From positions 4,154,001 through 4,218,000 of the forward strand of contig NZ_LT607412.1 of the NCBI RefSeq assembly GCF_900091455.1: 64,000 nt of DNA, given 5' to 3'. Under the pieces are notes generated by a model, which was given only the letters and a program-made list of their open reading frames with translations, was not told the DNA's origin and ran no database searches. Below are positions 57,506 to 64,000 of this stretch, one piece after another. This DNA is from Micromonospora coriariae (GTDB lineage: Bacteria > Actinomycetota > Actinomycetes > Mycobacteriales > Micromonosporaceae). Both the position numbers and the translations under genes were made by a program. Each line of letters opens with the position of its first letter. The stretch's first letter is position 1.

Positions 57506-57943
57506 TCACGAGCCTCGGTGAGCCCCGCCGCCCGTCCCGACCATGCCCGGGTCGCGCAGCACGGTGTCCAGCCGGCCGTCCCGATCGCTGTCCACATAGG
57601 TGACGTCGGCAACTCCGTCGCCGTCCAGGTCGACCTGGACGATGTCGGCGACGCCGTCGCCGTCGAGATCGGTGGCCACCTCCACCGAACCGTCCAGATG
57701 CCGGGTCACGATCGACCGCGGCGCGGCGCCGGGGGCGCGTGGCGGCGGCCCGGGCGCCGGCACCGGCGTCGGTGCCGGCGCGGGCGCGGGAGTCGGGCGG
57801 GGCCCGGGCGTGGGTGCCGGATGGCTCGGCAACCCGGCAACCGGCGGGGCGCTGGCCGGCTCGACACCACTGCCGGTCGGGTCCAGCTCCTCCTCGGAGG
57901 GGAACACGTCGCCCCGCGGGGCCGGATCACGGTAGCTGCTCAT
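57506..57943 (-). CDS. Proline-rich protein with calcium-binding (EF-hand-like) repeats
   Basis: A 145-residue protein. The first half is Pro/Ala-rich and disordered with a run of (P/A)-(T/P) repeats. The second has three consecutive DxDxDG loops: TDLDGDGVADIVQ, VDLDGDGVADVTY and VDSDRDGRLDTVL, as in dockerin/EF-hand-like calcium-binding repeats. There is no signal peptide. The loops are separated by about 13 residues. Unknown function; ATG 57943 precedes MSSYRD, a more usual start than 57976. Confidence 0.65.
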   Translation of the reverse strand: MSSYRDPAPRGDVFPSEEELDPTGSGVEPASAPPVAGLPSHPAPTPGPRPTPAPAPAPTPVPAPGPPPRAPGAAPRSIVTRHLDGSVEVATDLDGDGVADIVQVDLDGDGVADVTYVDSDRDGRLDTVLRDPGMVGTGGGAHRGS

Positions 57944-57963
57944 GGGCGTAGGGTTCCCCGACG

Positions 57964-58818
57964 ATGGCGAGAACAACCGTGCCCGATCGTCCGGTGTCCG
58001 TGGCTCCCGGTCTGTCGGACGATGCTGGGACCGACGCCACGGTCATGAACGGGGGTCCGAGCGTGGAACTGCGCCGGAGTCGGGGGGCCCTGGTGCTCGC
58101 CCTGGTCTGCGTACTCGGTGGGGTGGTTCTGCTCGCCCTGCCCCGCGACGACGCCCTGCTACGGACGATCACCGCGGTGGGTGCCGTCGCGCTCGGCGTC
58201 GTGGCGCTGGTCAGCGCGTTGCGGCCGTTCCGGTTCGGGATCGACGCGGACGGGCTGACCATTCGGCGACCGGGCCTGCGCCGGTCCATCCGGTGGGCCG
58301 AGGTGGACACGCTGGTCCTCGACGAGCCGCCCCGGCGGGACGGCCGTCCGGTGCCGCCACGGTTGCTGCTGGTGCCGGTGCCGGGTGAGCCGCTCGGGCC
58401 ACCGGTGACCGCCCGCCATCCCGTCGACGGCCGGCCCGCCATCGAGCTGCTCGTCCTCGACCAGGTCCGGGAGCAGCCGGAGCAGGTGTCCGCCGCGCTC
58501 ACCCGCTACGCCGGCGACCGGTTCGTGGACCTGCCCGCGCTGCGCCGCGCCGCCTTCACCGAGCCGGACCTCACCGCCAGCCTGCGCGGCTACCGGATGG
58601 ACCAGGTCGACCAGTTGATCCGGCGCGGCCAGGACGCCCTGGTGTCCGGGGACGCGCAGACCCGGCAGGCGGCCCGGGCGGAGATCGAACGAGCCCGCGC
58701 GGTCGGCCTGCCGATCGCCCAGCGCGGTTACGGCCGGCTCCAGGCCGACGCGGTGCTGGACGCCCTCGTCGCCGCGCTGGCCGACCAGCCGTCCACCGAT
58801 CGGGAGACCACATCGTGA
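57964..58818 (+). CDS. Membrane protein with PH-like domain and DivIVA-like motif
   Basis: Up to 284 residues; ATG 58045 would give 257. Two membrane helices (GALVLALVCVLGGVVLLAL and ITAVGAVALGVVALVSAL) precede a PH-like domain (FGIDADGLTIRRPGLRRSIR, WAEVDTLVLDEPP). The C-terminal part contains FTEPDLTASLRGYRMDQVDQ, resembling the DivIVA-type GYxxxxVDxxL motif, followed by a helical region. A role in envelope or division-site organisation is possible but speculative. It overlaps the start of the alditol oxidase gene (GTGA). Confidence 0.7.
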   Translation: MARTTVPDRPVSVAPGLSDDAGTDATVMNGGPSVELRRSRGALVLALVCVLGGVVLLALPRDDALLRTITAVGAVALGVVALVSALRPFRFGIDADGLTIRRPGLRRSIRWAEVDTLVLDEPPRRDGRPVPPRLLLVPVPGEPLGPPVTARHPVDGRPAIELLVLDQVREQPEQVSAALTRYAGDRFVDLPALRRAAFTEPDLTASLRGYRMDQVDQLIRRGQDALVSGDAQTRQAARAEIERARAVGLPIAQRGYGRLQADAVLDALVAALADQPSTDRETTS

Positions 58819-60098
58819 TCGCACCGGGACAGGGCGGCCCCTCGGCCGCCACGGCCGACGTGCCGCGCCGCAACTGGGCCGGCAACGTGCGCTACGGCGC
58901 ACGGTCGTTCCACCGGCCGACCTCCACCGACGAGCTGCGCCGGCTGGTCGCCGGCAGCTCCCGGATCCGGGCGGTGGGCACCGGGCACTCCTTCAACCAG
59001 CTCGGGGACACGAACGGCGACCTGGTCACCCTGGCCGGGCTACCTCCGACGATCGAGGTGGACGCCGAACGCGCACGGGTCACCGTCGCCGGCGCGCTGC
59101 GCTACGGCGACGTCGCCCGGCAGCTGCATGACCAGGGGTACGCGCTGGCCAACCTCGCTTCGCTGCCACACATCTCGGTGGCCGGGGCGGTCTCCACCGC
59201 CACCCACGGCTCCGGTCAGACCCACGGCAACCTGGCCACCTCGGTCGCCGCCCTGGAACTGGTCACCGCCGACGGCGACCTGCTGCGCGTCGACCGGGAC
59301 ACCGACTGTGACACCTTCGCCGGCATGGTCGTCGGGCTCGGTGCGCTCGGCCTGGTCACCCGGGTCACCCTGGACGTGGTGCCGACCTTCGAGCTGCGCC
59401 AGTACGTGCGGCTCGACCTGCCCCGGGAGGCGCTGGACGAGGCGCTCGGCTCGGCGTACAGCGTCAGCGTGTTCACCGACTGGCGCGGTCCGCGACTGCG
59501 GGAGGTGTGGCGCAAGCAGCGGGCGGACCAGCCGCCGCCCCCGGCGGACTGGCTCGGCACCACGGCCGCCGACGAGCCGCGCCATCCGGTGCTCGGGATG
59601 CCGGCGGAGAACTGCACCGAGCAGCTCGGTGTGCCGGGTCCGTGGCACGAGCGGCTGCCGCACTTCAAGCTCGGGTTCACCCCGAGCAGCGGCGACGAGC
59701 TGCAGTCCGAGTACCACCTGCCACGGGCGGCGGCGGCCGAGGCCCTCGCCGCCCTGGACGACGTGGCGCACCTGATCGCCCCGGTGCTCCAGGTGTGCGA
59801 GCTGCGCACTGTGGCGGCCGACGAGCTGTGGCTCAGCCCGAACCACCACCGGGACAGCATCGCCGTGCACTTCACCTGGATCGGCGACCCGGTCGCGGTG
59901 GCCCCCGTGCTGGCGGCGGTGGAGGAACGGCTGACGCCGTTCGCGCCGCGTCCGCACTGGGGCAAGGTCTTCGCCACCGATCCGGCCGCGCTGGCCGGCC
60001 GCTATCCCCGGTACGCGGACTTCACCGCCTTGCTGGCCCGCCTCGACCCGACCGGCAAGTTCCGCACGGATGAACTGGACACCTACTTCCCCCGCTGA
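58815..60098 (+). CDS. aldO: Alditol oxidase (FAD-dependent, AldO-like)
   Basis: A 427-residue flavoprotein closely resembling Streptomyces AldO, the soluble oxidase that converts xylitol, sorbitol and other alditols to aldoses with O2, releasing H2O2. The covalent-FAD histidine is in GTGHSFNQLGD. LASLPHISVAGAVSTATHGS, VSVFTDWRGPRLREVW, NCTEQLGVPGPWHERLPHFK and FTWIGDPVAV all parallel the family, and PHWGKVF lies near the end. The start is GTG overlapping the preceding stop. It ends within a palindrome shared with the convergent protease gene. Confidence 0.92.
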   Translation: MIAPGQGGPSAATADVPRRNWAGNVRYGARSFHRPTSTDELRRLVAGSSRIRAVGTGHSFNQLGDTNGDLVTLAGLPPTIEVDAERARVTVAGALRYGDVARQLHDQGYALANLASLPHISVAGAVSTATHGSGQTHGNLATSVAALELVTADGDLLRVDRDTDCDTFAGMVVGLGALGLVTRVTLDVVPTFELRQYVRLDLPREALDEALGSAYSVSVFTDWRGPRLREVWRKQRADQPPPPADWLGTTAADEPRHPVLGMPAENCTEQLGVPGPWHERLPHFKLGFTPSSGDELQSEYHLPRAAAAEALAALDDVAHLIAPVLQVCELRTVAADELWLSPNHHRDSIAVHFTWIGDPVAVAPVLAAVEERLTPFAPRPHWGKVFATDPAALAGRYPRYADFTALLARLDPTGKFRTDELDTYFPR

Positions 60099-60107
60099 TC
60101 AGCGGGG
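60090..60107. terminator. 18-bp perfect palindrome containing both convergent stop codons
   Basis: CCCCGCTGATCAGCGGGG has a 6-bp GC stem and a TGATCA loop. The plus-strand TGA (60096-60098) of the oxidase and the minus-strand TGA (60101-60099) of the protease overlap the palindrome's centre. It probably serves as a very compact bidirectional terminator. Confidence 0.65.
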
Positions 60108-61256
60108 CCCGGCCGGGGTGGGTTCGCTGGGCTGGTTGGTGCGGAGGGTGCCTCGTTGGACGGCGCGGCTGATGTCGCTCGGTGAGACGATGCCGACCAG
60201 CCGGCCGTCGGTCACCACCAGGGCCCGGCCGTCGGCGCACTCACTGAGCCGCGGGAGCAGATCGTTGAGCTCCTCACCCGGCTGGGCGAGGACGAGTTCG
60301 TCGGCCCGGCAGGCCACCTCGGCCAGCGTGGTCGACGCCCGCCGGTCGGCCGGTACGCCCCGCACCCGGTCCAGGGTGACCAGGCCGGTCGGCCGGCCCT
60401 CCTCGGTGAGCGGCAGCGCCGAATGCCGGTACGCGAACAGGTAGTTGTCGACGAAATCGGCGACAGTCATCTCCGCCGAGGCGGTCTGCGGCTGCGGGGT
60501 CATCACCTCGCCGACCCGGATCCCGCGCAGCGCGCTGCCGGTGCGGGCCTGCCGCTCCTCCATCCCGGCGGCCCCGATCAGGAACCAGCCGATCAACGCC
60601 AGCCAGAGCCCGCCGAATCCCACCCCGGACAGGAACTGCCACAGCCCGAGACCGATCAGCAGCGCGCCGAGCACCCAGCCGGCCCGGGCGGCGACGACCG
60701 ATGCCCGGGTGCGGTCGCCGGTGGCCTTCCACACGGCCGCGCGTAACAGCCGCCCGCCGTCCAGGGGCGCGGCCGGAAGCACGTTGAAGATCGCCAGCAG
60801 CACGTTGATGCCGGCCAGCCAGGCCGTCACCCCGAGCAGCAGGCCACCCTGCCCGGCCAGCGCGAGCAGCGCGGCGATGACGCCGAAGAAGGCCCCGAGC
60901 ACCAGGCTGACCAGCGGGCCGACCCCGGAGATCCGCAGCTCCGCGCCCGGGTCGCGGGGCTCACCCCGCAGCTCGGCCACCCCACCGAACAGCCACAGGG
61001 TGATGCCCCCGACCTCCAGGCCGTTGCGCTTGGCGACGATCGCGTGCGACACCTCGTGGGCCAGCAGGCCGACGAAGAAGACCACCGCCGCGGCCAACCC
61101 GGCGAGGGTGTACGCCACCGGTGACCGGTCCGGGTAGGACCGGGGAAACTGATTGGCCGCCAACCCCCAGGCGATCAGCGCGAAGATGACCAGAACACTC
61201 CAGTTGACGCCGACCGGTACACCCGCGATCCGGCCAAGCCGGAAGCTCGCCCTCAT
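60099..61256 (-). CDS. Site-2 protease family (M50) membrane metalloprotease with CBS pair
   Basis: A 385-residue protease. The zinc motif LLAHEVSHAIVAKRNG (HExxH) is in the second membrane segment and the second motif FNVLPAAPLDGGRLLRA (NxxPxxxLDGG) supplies the third ligand. About six membrane helices occupy residues 10-225. The C-terminal part (~240-375) is a CBS domain pair (EVMTPQPQTASAEMTVADFV, LVTLDRVRGVP, ALVVTDGRLVGIVSPSDISR) which may sense a nucleotide. These proteins cleave membrane proteins within the bilayer; the substrate is unknown. Convergent with aldO. Confidence 0.93.
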   Translation of the reverse strand: MRASFRLGRIAGVPVGVNWSVLVIFALIAWGLAANQFPRSYPDRSPVAYTLAGLAAAVVFFVGLLAHEVSHAIVAKRNGLEVGGITLWLFGGVAELRGEPRDPGAELRISGVGPLVSLVLGAFFGVIAALLALAGQGGLLLGVTAWLAGINVLLAIFNVLPAAPLDGGRLLRAAVWKATGDRTRASVVAARAGWVLGALLIGLGLWQFLSGVGFGGLWLALIGWFLIGAAGMEERQARTGSALRGIRVGEVMTPQPQTASAEMTVADFVDNYLFAYRHSALPLTEEGRPTGLVTLDRVRGVPADRRASTTLAEVACRADELVLAQPGEELNDLLPRLSECADGRALVVTDGRLVGIVSPSDISRAVQRGTLRTNQPSEPTPAGPR

Positions 61257-61319
61257 CCCTCCCCGTTACCCCCGCTCGGTCCGCCCATGCGCAGGACAGC
61301 GCGCCCGCGCCGTGGAAGC

Positions 61320-62174
61320 TCAGCGGCGCGGGCTCTCGCTGGCGATGGTCGCCTCGCGGGGCAGTGCGGCCGCGCGCAGCGCCCAGTCCAGCGCGTAGTC
61401 GGCGATCGCCTCCCAGCCGTCCTGCCCGACGGTGAAGTGCGACCGGCCGGGGAACTCCTGATACGCGGTGAGCGCCCGGGACTTCTGGTAGAGCGTGGCG
61501 TTGGCGCGGACCACCGACGGCGGCACCACGTGGTCGACCTCGCCGGCCATCAGCAGCAGCGGCGCGCGGTCGTCGCGCCCGGCGTCGACGCGGGCGGGTG
61601 AGCGTGGGTCGATGTTGGCGAACGCGCCTTCGAAGTACACCCGCCCCGCGCCGGGGACGGCATAGCGCTGCCAGGCCCGGTCGGAGTCTTCGCGACTCAT
61701 CGCATTGCCGAAGGTGTAGGCGAAGTCGTCCGGGGTGAACGGGACGGCCTTGTGCCGGTTGGCGGGGCTGCGCAGGATCGGGAAGCCGGAGCGCAGCTGA
61801 CTCAGGGGCACCTTGAGCACCCCCTTCACCTGCGCGGAGTGCACTCCCACTGCCGCCGCGCCGAGGCCCCGGTCGACAAGGATCTGGGTGATCAGGCCGC
61901 CGAACGAGTGCCCCATGATGATCGGCGGATAGGGCAGCGCCCGGATGAGTCCGTCGTAGTGCTCGACGATTCCGGCGATGCTCTGCTCGGCGATCGGGGT
62001 GGGATCGTCGCGCAGACTCTCGACGTCCCGGTCCATCCCGGGCCAGGCGGGCGTGAGCACCCGCAGACCCCGAGCGGTGTACCGCTGAGCCCACCTTTCC
62101 CAGCTGCGCGAGGTCATCCAGAGCCCGTGGATCAGCACGACCGTTTCGATCCGGCCCTGCGGCGTGGCACCCAT
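61320..62174 (-). CDS. Alpha/beta hydrolase
   Basis: A 284-residue hydrolase from ATG 62174 (after AAGGGGGAACGCG); longer starts at 62264 and 62312 have no site. The oxyanion segment VVLIHGLWMTSRSWERW, nucleophile elbow IMGHSFGGLITQ (GxSxG), Asp in AGEVDHVVPPSV and His in FPGRSHFTVGQ complete the triad. No signal peptide is visible. Serine-hydrolase activity on an ester or related bond is expected; substrate unknown. It is divergent from the ABC exporter genes. Confidence 0.88.
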   Translation of the reverse strand: MGATPQGRIETVVLIHGLWMTSRSWERWAQRYTARGLRVLTPAWPGMDRDVESLRDDPTPIAEQSIAGIVEHYDGLIRALPYPPIIMGHSFGGLITQILVDRGLGAAAVGVHSAQVKGVLKVPLSQLRSGFPILRSPANRHKAVPFTPDDFAYTFGNAMSREDSDRAWQRYAVPGAGRVYFEGAFANIDPRSPARVDAGRDDRAPLLLMAGEVDHVVPPSVVRANATLYQKSRALTAYQEFPGRSHFTVGQDGWEAIADYALDWALRAAALPREATIASESPRR

Positions 62175-62362
62175 CGCGTTCCCCCTTGTCCCGGCGTCCG
62201 GCCCGGCGGTTACCCGCTGCCGTGCGCGGAATTCCTCGGCGGTGCCGGTCCCGGTGCCCGTCATGCGGACGTCACGCTCGGTATCGCCGGGGCGGCCCCT
62301 GACAAATGTCACGGGCGGAACGTGACGACCGCTCCGGGTACCGGGCCCCGCGTGGCAGGAGC

Positions 62363-63271
62363 ATGACTGACATGACCAGTACGCACCCGGCCGTCGAACT
62401 CGACGGCCTCACCAAGACCTTCGGCGCCGTCACCGCGGTCGACGGGCTGAGCCTGCGGGTGCAGCCTGGCGAGGTGGTGGCGTTCCTCGGGCCCAACGGC
62501 GCGGGTAAGACCACCACCATCGACATGCTGCTCGGGCTGGCCCGCCCGGACGCGGGCACGGTCCGCATCCTCGGCGGCACCCCGGACGACGCGGTGGCCC
62601 GGGGCCGGGTCGCCGCGGTGCTCCAGACCGGCGGGCTGCTCAAGGACCTCACCGTCGGTGAGACCGTCCAGATGACCGCGCACTTCTACCGGCACACCCG
62701 CCCGGTGGCCGAGGTGCTGGAGCGGGCCGGCATCGCCGACATCGCCGACCGGGTGGTCGGGCGCTGCTCCGGCGGCCAGCAGCAGCGCCTGCGCTTCGCG
62801 CTCGCACTGCTGCCGGACCCGGATCTGATGGTGCTCGACGAGCCGACCACCGGCATGGACGTCGAGGGCCGGCGGGACTTCTGGCAGGCCCTGCGCCGCG
62901 ACGCGCGCGCCGGGCGGACCGTCATCTTCGCCACCCACTACCTGGATGAGGCGGACGCGTACGCCGACCGGATCGTGCTGGTCCGGCAGGGGCGCGTCGT
63001 CGCCGACGGCACCACCGCGGAGATCAAGAACCTGGCCGCGGGCCGCACCGTCCGGGCCACCCTGCCGGGCGCCGACCAGGCCGCGCTCGCCGCGCTGCCC
63101 GGCGTGGACGCCGTCGAGGTACGCGGCGACAGCGTGCTGGTGCGCACCGGCGACTCGGACGCGATCGCCCGACACCTGCTCACCCGGACCACGGCCCGGG
63201 ACGTGGAGATCACCTCCCGCAACCTCGAGGACGCCTTCCTCGCCCTGACCACCGAGCACACCGGAGCCTGA
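62363..63271 (+). CDS. ABC transporter ATP-binding protein (ABC-2/DrrA type)
   Basis: A 302-residue ATPase. Walker A is FLGPNGAGKTTTIDMLLG, the ABC signature is VVGRCSGGQQQRLRFALALL, and Walker B is LMVLDEPTTGMDVEGR, with the H-loop FATHYLDEA. A C-terminal extension (~215-302) is as in the NatA/DrrA-like group. It drives the permease encoded by the next gene, which starts 1 base after its stop. ATG 62363 follows GGCAGGAGC. The substrate, often a drug or lipid, is unknown. Confidence 0.94.
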   Translation: MTDMTSTHPAVELDGLTKTFGAVTAVDGLSLRVQPGEVVAFLGPNGAGKTTTIDMLLGLARPDAGTVRILGGTPDDAVARGRVAAVLQTGGLLKDLTVGETVQMTAHFYRHTRPVAEVLERAGIADIADRVVGRCSGGQQQRLRFALALLPDPDLMVLDEPTTGMDVEGRRDFWQALRRDARAGRTVIFATHYLDEADAYADRIVLVRQGRVVADGTTAEIKNLAAGRTVRATLPGADQAALAALPGVDAVEVRGDSVLVRTGDSDAIARHLLTRTTARDVEITSRNLEDAFLALTTEHTGA

Positions 63272-63272
63272 G

Positions 63273-64000
63273 ATGATCACCCTGCCGGCAACCCCCGCCG
63301 CCACCCGTGCCGACCGGCCCAACGAGCCGGACCGCCGGCTGCCCGCCCTGGGCGGGTTCGCCCCGGCCGTCCTGCGCATCGAGCTGCGCAGGGTGCTGCG
63401 CAACCGCCGCACGCTCGCGTTCACACTGATCATGCCGGGTGTCTTCTTCCTCATCTTCGGCCTGCCGCAGGGCGGGCAGTCGCTGGACAACGGCCGCCCG
63501 GTGACCGCGTACGTGATGATCAGCCTGGCCGTCTACGCGGCCATGGTGGCGACCACCAGCGCCGGCGGCGCTGTGGCCACCGAGCGGGCGCTGGGCTGGA
63601 GCCGGCAGCTGCGGCTCACCCCGCTGCGCCCGACCGCGTACGTGGCCACCAAGCTGATCACCGCGATGACCCTCGGCCTGCTCGCGGTCGTCGTCGAGTT
63701 CCTGGTGGGCGCGGCCGCCGGCGTCCGCATCCCGATGCACGTCTGGCTGCTGGCCGGCCTCGGCGCCTGGGTCGGCTCGCTGGTCTTCGCCGCGTTCGGC
63801 CTCTTCATCGGCTACCTGGTGCCGGCCGAGAACGTCATGCAGTTCATCGGGCCGATCCTGGCGGTGCTGGCCATGTTCGGCGGGCTCTTCGTCCCGCTCG
63901 AGGTGCTGCCGGAGGTGCTCCAGCACGTCGCCCGGTTCACCCCGGTGTACGGCGTGGGCGAGCTGTCCCGTGCCCCGCTGACCGGTGAAGGGGTCAGCAT
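63273..64000 (+). CDS. ABC-2 type transporter permease, 5' part
   Basis: The frame from ATG 63273 stays open to the end of the window (about 242 codons). It shows the ABC-2 permease pattern: RIELRRVLRNRRTLAFTLIM at the first helix, a long first loop, then helices AYVMISLAVYAAMVATTSAG, ITAMTLGLLAVVVEFLVGAA, GAWVGSLVFAAFGLFIGYLV and FIGPILAVLAMFGGLFVPLE. WSRQLRLTPLRPTAYVATK is the usual inter-helix signature. It would form the membrane part of the exporter with the ATPase just upstream. It is cut by the window edge. Confidence 0.9.
   Translation, partial: MITLPATPAATRADRPNEPDRRLPALGGFAPAVLRIELRRVLRNRRTLAFTLIMPGVFFLIFGLPQGGQSLDNGRPVTAYVMISLAVYAAMVATTSAGGAVATERALGWSRQLRLTPLRPTAYVATKLITAMTLGLLAVVVEFLVGAAAGVRIPMHVWLLAGLGAWVGSLVFAAFGLFIGYLVPAENVMQFIGPILAVLAMFGGLFVPLEVLPEVLQHVARFTPVYGVGELSRAPLTGEGVS

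Noticed and set aside
57739..57880. CRISPR-like or tandem DNA repeat in the Pro-rich coding segment
   Set aside because: The repeats are short GGCGCGGG-type codon repeats encoding Pro/Ala/Thr, with no spacer-repeat periodicity.

Overview
The window is very GC-rich actinomycete DNA. Genes have high-GC codon use, GTG and TTG starts, many ATGA-type overlaps, twin-arginine and lipoprotein signals, and SigE-family sigma/anti-sigma pairs. Gene content, including an ebo-type operon with an SCO3242-type prenyltransferase, an AldO-like alditol oxidase and large secreted ThuA / sugar-dehydrogenase / ricin proteins, and several long intergenic palindromes suggest Micromonosporaceae, probably Micromonospora. 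This is inference; no rRNA or other decisive marker is present.

Region 1 (1-2806) is the end of a sugar ABC importer: permease C-terminus, twin-arginine lipoprotein binding protein, and a Gfo/Idh/MocA oxidoreductase. After a gene-poor gap with a perfect inverted-repeat operator candidate (3322-3341) comes Region 2 (3387-11658), an eight-gene tightly overlapping operon: myo-inositol-phosphate synthase, UbiA prenyltransferase, TIM-barrel isomerase, EboA, TatD hydrolase (EboB), EboE, EboF-like phosphodiesterase and polyprenyl diphosphate synthase. It looks like an actinobacterial ebo pathway in which an inositol-phosphate synthase replaces the EboD sugar-phosphate cyclase and a dedicated prenyl-chain synthase is added. 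This is the best candidate for an under-described system here.

Region 3 (11659-24307) is a secreted carbohydrate-oxidation region: a PQQ-type sugar dehydrogenase with PKD, CBM6 and ricin domains, a ThuA-DUF1080-CBM6-ricin protein, TIM-barrel isomerases, a ROK regulator pseudogene and a 1109-residue ThuA-dehydrogenase fusion. Region 4 (24308-28842) is housekeeping: YtxH-like protein, tRNA-Asn, MMPL transporter, flavin oxidoreductase, tRNA-Met. Region 5 (28801-33059) is a small island bounded by a 40-bp repeat of the tRNA-Met 3' end; it carries a deaminase fragment, DUF402 protein, broken IS110 transposase, acetyltransferase, HAD hydrolase and lipoprotein, with no surviving integrase.

Region 6 (33060-40280) holds an MFS/aminoglycoside-kinase-like/SDR cluster with a divergent DUF5937/ArsR regulator, a SigE-type sigma/anti-sigma pair, and two head-to-head truncated genes. 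Region 7 (40281-48066) is a second secreted redox locus: two-domain multicopper oxidase, a 1310-residue ThuA/F5-8C/dehydrogenase/PKD/DUF1080 protein, a cupredoxin protein sharing an unnamed C-terminal module with it, and a beta-helix-like repeat protein. Three dehydrogenase loci share the sequence CGAAAGTTC in their upstream regions, suggesting a common regulator. Region 8 (48067-64000) is mixed: PH/SHOCT membrane protein, methyltransferase pseudogene, large LuxR-type ATPase regulator, acetyltransferase, RibD-type reductase, a possibly phage-derived gene pair, ArsR/SRPBCC pair, LLM flavin oxidoreductase, calcium-binding-repeat protein, alditol oxidase, site-2 protease, alpha/beta hydrolase and the start of an ABC-2 exporter.
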